DNA of 6,471 bases. Origin: an uncultured Bacteroidales bacterium (GTDB lineage Bacteria > Bacteroidota > Bacteroidia > Bacteroidales > UBA932). The translations under genes were made by a program, and so were the position numbers. Every line of letters begins with the position of its first letter. The stretch's first letter is position 1. The DNA is taken from assembly GCA_937901105.1 (NCBI GenBank), contig CALCHD010000052.1:1-6471 (forward strand), written 5' to 3'. This document shows, piece after piece, positions 1 to 5,429 of this stretch. The notes beneath the pieces were generated by a model. That model did not search any database. It was not told where the DNA came from and saw only the letters and a list, made by a program, of their open reading frames with translations.

Positions 1-438
1 ATCCTTCCTTATCTGGGAGTGGAGCGCATGGAACAAACCCAGGAGGTCCTTTTAGAGGACCTTCAAGGAATGGAAGTAGAAGAAGCGGAAAAGTTTTTGC
101 TGGAAAAGGGATTGACTTGCCGTGTTCTGGGAATGGACACGGTAGTTACTGCACAAATTCCTGCTCCGGGACAGACCGTGGCAGAGGGCAGTCAGGTACT
201 GCTATACTGCGGAGAACCGGTGGCAGAGGGAACAGTGACGGTTCCCGACTTTATCGGCATGAACAGAAAAGAAGCGGCCGATCAGGCGGCACAGCTGGGG
301 CTGTATCTCCGGCTGTATGGAAATCCCTCGATGGAAGCCAATATAAAAGTCTCGGAGCAGTACCCGGCACCGGGGACTGAGCTTTCTCCGGGAAGCACGG
401 TGGAACTTAAATTTATCGATACCAGGGCGCGGGAGTAA
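1..438 (+). CDS. PASTA-domain penicillin-binding protein (SpoVD/PBP2 class), C-terminal end, 5' truncated
   Basis: The frame is open from base 1, so this is the last 145 residues of a longer protein; the GTG and ATG codons at 19 and 28 are probably internal. The opening residues ILPYLGVE resemble the linker that follows the transpeptidase domain in clostridial SpoVD-type class B penicillin-binding proteins. Two PASTA repeats follow: about residues 18-71, with the typical AQIPAPGQTVAEGSQV end, and about 79-139, starting VTVPDFIGM and ending YPAPGTELSPGSTVELKF. PASTA repeats are extracytoplasmic and are associated with binding of peptidoglycan fragments or beta-lactams; the missing upstream part should carry the membrane anchor and serine transpeptidase. 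It ends 24 bases before the proposed start of the MurE-type frame, the usual dcw order spoVD-murE. Line 241-300 is 58% GC by hand count, higher than the right side of the window. PASTA identity is secure; SpoVD rather than another PBP2 or a PASTA kinase rests on the linker and neighbour. Confidence 0.85.
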   Translation: MLPYLGVERMEQTQEVLLEDLQGMEVEEAEKFLLEKGLTCRVLGMDTVVTAQIPAPGQTVAEGSQVLLYCGEPVAEGTVTVPDFIGMNRKEAADQAAQLGLYLRLYGNPSMEANIKVSEQYPAPGTELSPGSTVELKFIDTRARE

Positions 439-447
439 ACTGCGACC

Positions 448-454
448 AAAGGAG
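448..454 (+). promoter_or_regulatory. Shine-Dalgarno sequence for the MurE-type frame
   Basis: AAAGGAG lies 8 bases before the ATG at 463 and only 2 bases before the ATG at 457. The spacing favours 463 as the true start, giving MKLSQLL, which matches the usual N-terminus of MurE. None of the right-hand genes has such a site, which fits a Firmicute origin for this end and a Bacteroidetes origin for the other. Confidence 0.8.
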
Positions 455-462
455 TAATGAAT

Positions 463-807
463 ATGAAATTAAGTCAATTGCTGCAGCATGTGTCTATTAT
501 ACAATCTACGGTTTCCGGTGATCCTGAAATCGAACATATCGCGTATGATTCCAGAAAAGTGACCCCCGGGGGAATGTTTGTGGCTGTATCCGGCTTTGCT
601 TCGGACGGCAATCGTTTTATCCCCATGGCCATGGAAAAGGGAGCGGCTCTGGTGGTCACGGCCCAAAAGCCTCAGGAGGATATTCCTTATGTGCTGGTGG
701 AGTCCGACCGACTGGCTCTGGCACAGATTTCCTGCAATTTCTTTGATCATCCCGGTAAGTCCATGACCCTGATCGGTGTCACCGGAACCAACGGCAAGAC
801 AACCACC
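463..807 (+). other. murE: MurE-type N-terminal segment (5' fragment of a Firmicute murE)
   Basis: This stretch encodes the UDP-MurNAc-binding N-terminal domain and P-loop expected of MurE (UDP-MurNAc-L-Ala-D-Glu:diamino acid ligase). MurE-like signs are the start MKLSQLL, the string YDSRKVTPGG followed by FVAVSG, and DGNRFIPMAMEKGAA; Bacteroidetes MurF usually has SLFFALKGENFNG at this place. The upstream PASTA PBP and the strong ribosome site match a clostridial spoVD-murE pair. The remaining two thirds of murE, including its amino-acid-binding domain, are not in the window. The right boundary is approximate because the P-loop codons are shared by both families. Confidence 0.72.
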
Positions 808-1842
808 AAGGAGCTGATAGCGGCATGTTTGAGGAAGAAGTACAATGTGGTGGCAACGGAGGGTAACCTCAATAACCATATTGGCGTTCCCCTTACATTG
901 TTCAGAATAAACAAGGATACCCAGGCTGCCGTAATTGAGATGGGTGCGAGCAACCCTGGAGAGATTGCAACACTGGTTAAGCTTGCATGTCCAAGCTTTG
1001 GCCTTATTACAAATGTGGGCAAGGCGCATTTGCAGGGGTTCGGCTCTTTTGAGGGGGTAATGGCTACAAAGGGTGAGCTTTATGACAATCTCAACGAGTA
1101 CCGCAAGATTGCTTTTGTGAATGTTGACAACCCATATCTTGTACAGATGGCTGCTGCAAGAGAGAGACTGCAGCTGGTACCTTACGGTACGTCAAATGAC
1201 GGGGCCAGGATTGTGATTGAGGACGGTTCCCCATTCCTTACAATGATGGTGTCAAACCCTTGCTATACAGCTGTAGAGGAGAACGGTGAACCCGAGTGGT
1301 TTACTGTAAGGACAAACCTTATAGGCTCGTATAATTCAGATAATGTTCTGGCAGCTCTGTGTGTTGCCACCTATATGAATGTTCCAGCAACTGATGCCGT
1401 TGCTGCAATTGAGGGGTATGTCCCTTCAAACAACCGCTCACAGCTTACAAAAACAGAGCGCAATTCACTGGTAGTGGATGCATACAATGCAAATCCTACC
1501 AGCATGAGGGCAGCAATTGAGAATTTTGCACAGCTCAGCATGCCATCAAAGGTGCTTGTTCTTGGAGATATGCTTGAACTTGGAAAGGATTCGCTGATGG
1601 AGCATATAGGAGTTGTAAAGCTTGCTGCTGATAAAGGGTTTGAACATATTTACCTTGTGGGAGGGGAATTTGCCCAGGCTGTAGCGGCTGCGCAGGGAAA
1701 TCTTCATGGAATGCAGGTGCATCTGTTTGAAGACTCCATCAAATTGAGGGACCATTTCATTGAAAAACCCCTTTCCGGCTGTTCGGTCCTTATAAAGGGA
1801 TCCAGGGGAAAGAGGCTTGAAAGGATTATAGAGGCATTGTAG
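463..1842 (+). CDS. murF: Hybrid Mur ligase: MurE-type N-terminus joined to Bacteroidetes MurF (UDP-MurNAc-tripeptide:D-Ala-D-Ala ligase)
   Basis: The open frame can also be read from ATG 457 (461 residues; numbering here counts from 457). MurF is a cytoplasmic ATP-dependent ligase adding D-Ala-D-Ala to UDP-MurNAc-tripeptide. Residues from about 118 to the end are a full MurF catalytic and C-terminal part: EGNLNNHIGVPLTL (135-148), EMGAS (161-165), NVGKAHL (186-192), TKGELY (204-209, holding the expected carbamylated lysine), NNRSQ (325-329), DAYNANPTS (341-349), GDMLELG (370-376) and LIKGSRG (445-451). Residues 3 to about 107 instead look like MurE: MKLSQLL, YDSRKVTPGGMFVAVSG, DGNRFIPMAMEKGAA. 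The two halves meet in the shared P-loop TGTNGKTTT (109-117). MurE's substrate motifs are absent from the C-terminus. Upstream lies a PASTA PBP gene, normal for murE; downstream is a terminator. The native start of the Bacteroidales murF is missing. Most likely a contig chimera, so do not treat the N-terminus as belonging to this MurF. Confidence 0.8.
   Translation: MKLSQLLQHVSIIQSTVSGDPEIEHIAYDSRKVTPGGMFVAVSGFASDGNRFIPMAMEKGAALVVTAQKPQEDIPYVLVESDRLALAQISCNFFDHPGKSMTLIGVTGTNGKTTTKELIAACLRKKYNVVATEGNLNNHIGVPLTLFRINKDTQAAVIEMGASNPGEIATLVKLACPSFGLITNVGKAHLQGFGSFEGVMATKGELYDNLNEYRKIAFVNVDNPYLVQMAAARERLQLVPYGTSNDGARIVIEDGSPFLTMMVSNPCYTAVEENGEPEWFTVRTNLIGSYNSDNVLAALCVATYMNVPATDAVAAIEGYVPSNNRSQLTKTERNSLVVDAYNANPTSMRAAIENFAQLSMPSKVLVLGDMLELGKDSLMEHIGVVKLAADKGFEHIYLVGGEFAQAVAAAQGNLHGMQVHLFEDSIKLRDHFIEKPLSGCSVLIKGSRGKRLERIIEAL
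781..810 (+). other. Putative chimeric junction in the shared Mur-ligase P-loop
   Basis: These codons encode TGTNGKTTTK. Everything before fits Firmicute MurE and a dcw cluster; everything after fits Bacteroidetes MurF, starting with KELI where MurE normally has a further threonine and an aromatic or hydrophobic residue. The reading frame continues unbroken. A conserved stretch of this sort is where short-read assembly or PCR can join two genomes, and also where homologous recombination could. The exact breakpoint cannot be fixed by eye. Confidence 0.65.
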
Positions 1843-1852
1843 AAATCTGAAA

Positions 1853-2779
1853 TTATCGGGGAGTAGAAAAATCTTCCCGATATTTTTTTGGAGATATTCC
1901 AGTGTGCTTCTTGAAGAATTTTCCAAAAGAGGACTGGTCTGCAAAGTGGAGTGTGCCGGTGATCTCCTTTATGGTGAGTCCGGGTGTCCTCAACAGTATT
2001 TTGGCATGTGCCACTACCTTTCTGGCAATCCAGTGGTTTGCGGTAAATCCGGTAACCTCCTTAAGTATTATTGAGAGGTACTGGGTGCTTATGCACATCT
2101 TGTCTGAATAGAAAGAGGGGTTGTGCTCCTGCATTGCATGCTGGTCTACAAGAATCAGGAAGTCCCTGATGATACTCTCTTTCCTTGAAAGGTGCTGCAG
2201 CTTTTTCCTTACACCGTCCCTGTTCTTGAACATGTGGCTAATCTCCAGGATGAAGTTGTAGAAGGTGTTGTGGAGCATGTCCTTCTTAAAGTGGTGCTCT
2301 ATTTTCATGTAGTGGATGATACGGTCTGCACTCAGCTTGAGGGCTGTCATTTCTTCATCTGTGATTTCCATGTGCGGAGACTCCCTGGCATCAACAAAGT
2401 GGGATACAGGTATGGGCTTTTTGTCCAAAAGCGTATCAAGTATGAATGATTCTGCCGCCATTATAATATAGGCGTTGAAGTTGCTGCTGTGGTTGAGAAG
2501 CTTCACATCTGCAGAAGGACGGAGCTCTACCCAGCTGTTCTCGGAGAACTTGTAGTTCTGGTAATCAATAGAAAATTCTGCCTCTCCTGCAATGATGAAC
2601 ATGAAGCCCATCATCCTCTCAACCTCCTCTGGAGCGTTCTTTATGGCAGAATGGTCTATGTTGCCCTTTGAGAACGGTGAAACTGCAACGGCAATGAGCT
2701 TGTCGTTGAAACTGTACCCTTCAATCATCTTTATGAACCTCTGCAGGTTTACAGAGGAGCTTACTCTTGCTCTTTTCAT
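1853..2779 (-). CDS. AraC-family transcriptional regulator
   Basis: A 308-residue cytoplasmic DNA-binding protein. The C-terminal AraC/XylS domain spans about residues 205-303, with a first helix-turn-helix near 220-244 (NPSFYSDKMCISTQYLSIILKEVTG region) and a second near 268-296 containing IKEITGTLHFADQSSFGKFF and then KKHTGISPKKYRE, a clear match to the family signature. Residues 1 to about 170 form a variable sensor domain; residues 50-95 (FIIAGEAEFSIDYQNYKF, then a WVELRPSADVKLL stretch) have the beta-rich look of the AraC cupin-type domain, but the ligand cannot be read from sequence. Length is normal for the family. The gene faces away from the TolC/adaptor/RND genes across 252 bases and converges on murF. 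This arrangement is common in Bacteroidetes and suggests that it controls the efflux operon; that is inference. The start ATG (RC of 2777-2779) has no Shine-Dalgarno sequence, which is normal for this phylum. Confidence 0.93.
   Translation of the reverse strand: MKRARVSSSVNLQRFIKMIEGYSFNDKLIAVAVSPFSKGNIDHSAIKNAPEEVERMMGFMFIIAGEAEFSIDYQNYKFSENSWVELRPSADVKLLNHSSNFNAYIIMAAESFILDTLLDKKPIPVSHFVDARESPHMEITDEEMTALKLSADRIIHYMKIEHHFKKDMLHNTFYNFILEISHMFKNRDGVRKKLQHLSRKESIIRDFLILVDQHAMQEHNPSFYSDKMCISTQYLSIILKEVTGFTANHWIARKVVAHAKILLRTPGLTIKEITGTLHFADQSSFGKFFKKHTGISPKKYREDFSTPR
1854..1889 (+). terminator. Rho-independent terminator of murF
   Basis: TATCGGG at 1854-1860 pairs perfectly with CCCGATA at 1876-1882, with a loop of 15 bases that can pair a little further, and is followed at once by seven T residues (1883-1889). 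It begins 12 bases after the murF stop. It lies inside the last codons of the convergent araC-type gene. On the minus strand the same hairpin is followed only by a weak T-run (ATAATTTC), so it mainly serves the plus-strand transcript. Confidence 0.82.
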
Positions 2780-2820
2780 CTTATAAATATTTGTTCAGAG
2801 TCTTGGTTGCAAAATGTATG

Positions 2821-2852
2821 CAAATTTAGTTTTTAGTTTTGTTCTTTTGAAA
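2821..2852 (-). promoter_or_regulatory. Candidate Bacteroidetes-type promoter of the araC-like gene
   Basis: Read on the minus strand, TAAATTTG (RC of 2821-2828) matches the Bacteroidetes -7 consensus TAnnTTTG. A partial -33 element, TTTC in place of TTTG (RC of 2849-2852), lies 20 bases upstream. Transcription would start near 2813-2816, about 35 bases before the start codon. The match is good for -7 and imperfect for -33. Confidence 0.5.
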
Positions 2853-2862
2853 AAGAGTTGCT

Positions 2863-2957
2863 TTTTGGACCAAAATTGTGGGTTTAAGGAGTTGTCGGGA
2901 GTAAACAATATAATATATATGGTGTTTTAGACCAAAAGACTTATTTTTGCACCAATT
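2863..2957 (+). promoter_or_regulatory. Three direct copies of TTTTNNACCAA, candidate regulator sites
   Basis: The copies are TTTTGGACCAAAA (2863-2875), TTTTAGACCAAAA (2925-2937) and TTTTGCACCAATT (2945-2957). Start-to-start distances are 62 and 20 bases, close to six and two turns of DNA. The first is also a perfect palindrome with 6-base arms around one base. The last overlaps the candidate -7 element at 2942-2949, and the middle one lies just upstream of it. A looser inverted relative, with one extra base, is at 2803-2814. They could be operators for the neighbouring AraC-type protein. The region is AT-rich, so chance similarity is possible. Confidence 0.35.
2942..2949 (+). promoter_or_regulatory. 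Candidate -7 promoter element of the efflux operon
   Basis: TATTTTTG fits the Bacteroidetes -7 consensus TAnnTTTG and lies 82 bases before the tolC-like ATG. No TTTG is seen at the expected -33 position (near 2919-2922), as might happen at an activator-dependent promoter. A weaker alternative is GATATTTGC at 2977-2985, with one mismatch and also no -33 element. Confidence 0.4.
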
Positions 2958-3031
2958 TATTTGAAATTTATTGCAAGATATTTGCATGTTGAAATAACTC
3001 TGATTAAAAGTAAAATTAACTATAGGTAAAA

Positions 3032-4360
3032 ATGAGAAGAACTAACATCGCAAAGTTCGTGGTTGCAGCGGTTGCAGCCCTGTTTGTATCTTCCGGCATG
3101 TTTGCGCAGGAGACCTTGCAGCTGACATTGGAAGATGCCCTAAAAGTTGCCTTAAGTGAGAATAATTCCGTTAAGGTGGCTGATATGGAAATCCAGAAGG
3201 CAGAGTATGCCAAGAAGGGCACATATGCCTCTTTGTTCCCAAAAGTGGATTTCAGCGGAACTTACCAGCGTGCCATTAAGAAGCAGGTTATGGTTATGGC
3301 AGGCCAGGAGTTTACAATTGGTGTAGACAATACATGGTCTGCTGGTTTCTCGGCAGCGCTTCCATTGGTGAATGCCGAGCTGTGGAAAGCACTTGAGATT
3401 ACCGGTATGGATGTTGAGCTGGCAGTTGAGAAGGCGCAGGGGTCCAGACAGGATCTTATAGACCAGGTTCAGCAGGCTTTCTATGGCGTTTTGCTGGCAA
3501 AGGACCTTTATGGTGTGTACAAGGAGAACTACAGCAATGCTGCGGACAATTATAAAAATGTGAAAGGTAAGTTTGATACAGGCCTGGCTTCAAAGTTTGA
3601 GCTGTTGAGTTCGGAGGTGGCAATGCAGAATGCAGAGCCTAACATGCACGATGCACAGAACAATATAGTTCTTGCTACCTGGAAGCTTAAAGCATTGCTT
3701 GGCATAGACCTGAACCAGGATATAGAGTGTCTTGGAACACTTGCAGATTTTGAGAAGACTGTAAGCAGTGTTGCTTCATATGAGAATACCTCTGTGGAGA
3801 ACAATTCTGCCATCAAGCAGCTGGATATCCAGAGCAAGATGCTTGACAAGACTAATCAGATGCAGCTTGCCAAATATTATCCTACACTTTCTGCACAGCT
3901 TACCTACAACTGGATAGCAATGGCAGAGAACTTCAAGTTCAGCGAGTATAAATGGAACCCTTATTCAACAGGTGTGCTTGCACTCCAGATTCCAATCTTT
4001 GCCGGTGGCCAGAAACGCAATGAGTTGAGAAAAACCAGAGTGCAGCAGGAGCAGCTTGAGCTTCAGAGAGAGGATGCAATAAGAAATCTTGAGATTGGTG
4101 TGATGCAGGTGATGAGCTCGCTTGAGACAAGCCTTAAACAGTATACAGCAGCACAGAAGACAATTGAGGCAGCACAGAGCGGCTATGAGATTGCAAAGAG
4201 CAGGTTTGATGTGGGTAGCGGTACACTTCTTGAACTGCAGGATGCACAGCTTGGCCTGTTGCAGGCAAAATTGAACTTGAACCAGTCGGTTTATACATAT
4301 ATGACCCTCAAGTCTTCATTGGACAAGCTTTTGGGCGTTAATCAGGTAATGAATAAATAA
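3032..4360 (+). CDS. TolC-family outer-membrane efflux channel
   Basis: A 442-residue outer-membrane factor that forms the trimeric exit duct of a tripartite pump. A Sec signal peptide is clear: MRRTNIAK, a hydrophobic stretch at about 9-20, and likely cleavage after A25 (GMFA|QE). Two outer-membrane-efflux repeats follow. The first has LTLEDALKVAL (31-41), a long helix, SLFPKVDFSGTY (67-78) and KFDTGLASKFELLSSEV (180-196). The second has YYPTLSAQLTYNW (282-294), PIFAGGQKRNELRK (321-334) and RFDVGSGTLLELQDAQLGLLQAKLNL (from 391), ending in SSLDKLLG. The paired repeats and the Gln/Ala-rich helices are typical, and the length is normal for Bacteroidetes members. No lipobox is present. It is the first gene of an operon: the adaptor starts 13 bases after its stop. 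The start has no Shine-Dalgarno sequence but leads directly into the signal peptide. Substrate is unknown. Confidence 0.94.
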   Translation: MRRTNIAKFVVAAVAALFVSSGMFAQETLQLTLEDALKVALSENNSVKVADMEIQKAEYAKKGTYASLFPKVDFSGTYQRAIKKQVMVMAGQEFTIGVDNTWSAGFSAALPLVNAELWKALEITGMDVELAVEKAQGSRQDLIDQVQQAFYGVLLAKDLYGVYKENYSNAADNYKNVKGKFDTGLASKFELLSSEVAMQNAEPNMHDAQNNIVLATWKLKALLGIDLNQDIECLGTLADFEKTVSSVASYENTSVENNSAIKQLDIQSKMLDKTNQMQLAKYYPTLSAQLTYNWIAMAENFKFSEYKWNPYSTGVLALQIPIFAGGQKRNELRKTRVQQEQLELQREDAIRNLEIGVMQVMSSLETSLKQYTAAQKTIEAAQSGYEIAKSRFDVGSGTLLELQDAQLGLLQAKLNLNQSVYTYMTLKSSLDKLLGVNQVMNK

Positions 4361-4373
4361 TAAAGATCATAAT

Positions 4374-5393
4374 ATGAAAAGTTTACTTAGAACACTATCA
4401 GTGCTAATGTTGTCGGGAGTAATATTCTCCTGCAAATCAGGTGAGCAGGCTGCTGCTGTTGCAGTGGAGGCAGAGGTGATTCCTCAGGTTAGAGTACAGC
4501 AGGTATTTGAAAGGGAGGTTGAGCAGATTGAGACCTTTACAGCTACAGTTGAGGCAGAGACAAAGAACAAGATTGCCCCTTCAATGCCTTTGAGAATAAA
4601 GAGCATCCTTGTTGAGGTTGGAGATAATGTTAAGAAAGGGCAGATTCTTGCAACTTTGGATGCAACAAACCTTGAGCAGGCAAAACTTAAAATGAAAAAT
4701 GATTCAATTGAGTTTGCCAGAATTGACAAGCTTTTCCAGGTAGGCGGAATTTCAAAGAGCAACTGGGATGCAATGAAGATGGCTTCAAGCGTTTCAAGAA
4801 GCAATTATGAGAACCTTTTGGAGAATACCGTGCTCAGAAGCCCTATCAACGGCATTGTTACAGAGAGAAACTACGACGCAGGTGATATGTACGGTGGTCT
4901 TCCAGTTTATGTTGTTGAGCAGATTTCTCCAGTAAAGCTTAAAGTGAATGTTTCAGAGAAGCTGTTCACCCAGATTAAGAAAGGTATGGAGGTAGACGTT
5001 AAGCTTGATGTTTACGGCCAGGAGAACTTCAAAGGAAAAGTTTCTTTGGTTTATCCTACAATCAATGCTGCAACCAGAACATTCCCTGTAGAGGTTACAA
5101 TTGCAAATGCAAACCAGAGAGTACGTCCTGGAATGTTTGCAAGGGTTACTTTCTCATATGGTACTGCAAACCATGTGGTAGTTCCGGATAAGGCTGTAGT
5201 TAAACAGTCAGGTTCAGGTGACAAATATGTATATGTGTTCAACAACGGTACAATCGAGTTCAAGAAAGTTGACCTTGGAAGAAGACTGGGTACAGAGTAT
5301 GAGCTTGTTGGCGGTGTTGCTTCTGGTGACAATGTAGTTACAGAGGGCCACTCAAGAGTAGTGAACGGCGGTAAGGCTGAGCTTGCAAAATAA
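4374..5393 (+). CDS. RND efflux periplasmic adaptor (HlyD/MFP family), lipoprotein
   Basis: A 339-residue membrane-fusion protein that bridges the RND pump and the TolC-like channel. The N-terminus is a lipoprotein signal: MKSLLRT, hydrophobic core, then IFSC with the lipid-bearing cysteine at 20. The biotinyl-lipoyl-like domain is split as usual into LRIKSILVEVGDNVKKGQILATLD (about 73-96) and ENTVLRSPINGIVTERNYDAGD (about 150-171), around a short alpha-hairpin (98-149). A beta-barrel region follows, with KGMEVDVKLD (203-212), YPTINAATRTFPVEV (227-241) and the family marker RPGMFARV (251-258), then a membrane-proximal domain with VPDKAVV (270-276) and a C-terminal DNVVTEGHSRVVNGGKAEL. The short hairpin resembles that of RND-type adaptors more than that of long type I secretion adaptors. 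It lies 13 bases after the channel gene and 36 bases before the pump gene, so co-transcription is likely. Confidence 0.94.
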   Translation: MKSLLRTLSVLMLSGVIFSCKSGEQAAAVAVEAEVIPQVRVQQVFEREVEQIETFTATVEAETKNKIAPSMPLRIKSILVEVGDNVKKGQILATLDATNLEQAKLKMKNDSIEFARIDKLFQVGGISKSNWDAMKMASSVSRSNYENLLENTVLRSPINGIVTERNYDAGDMYGGLPVYVVEQISPVKLKVNVSEKLFTQIKKGMEVDVKLDVYGQENFKGKVSLVYPTINAATRTFPVEVTIANANQRVRPGMFARVTFSYGTANHVVVPDKAVVKQSGSGDKYVYVFNNGTIEFKKVDLGRRLGTEYELVGGVASGDNVVTEGHSRVVNGGKAELAK

Positions 5394-5429
5394 GCTGGGA
5401 ACAGAGTTTAAATTTAGAAATATCAAGAA

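Noticed and set aside
19..438. A stand-alone small PASTA protein starting at 19 or 28
   Set aside because: The frame is open to base 1, the residues before the GTG continue a typical PBP linker, and no ribosome site precedes either start.
469..1029. 186-codon minus-strand open frame opposite the Mur ligase
   Set aside because: It lies wholly antisense to a well-supported gene, shows no family motif, and has a Cys/His/Arg-rich composition typical of a shadow frame.
463..1842. A natural bifunctional MurE-MurF fusion enzyme
   Set aside because: A true fusion would hold two complete ligases and be about 900 residues long. Here there is one ligase length, with one P-loop and only the MurF substrate-binding part.
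1902..2786. Plus-strand open frames of 60-85 codons within the araC-like gene
   Set aside because: They are antisense to a clear AraC-family protein, have no recognisable domain and no ribosome site.
2780..3031. Small RNA, riboswitch or CRISPR in the intergenic region
   Set aside because: Apart from the short motifs and promoter-like elements, it is AT-rich with no long stem, no regular repeat-spacer pattern and no known aptamer core.
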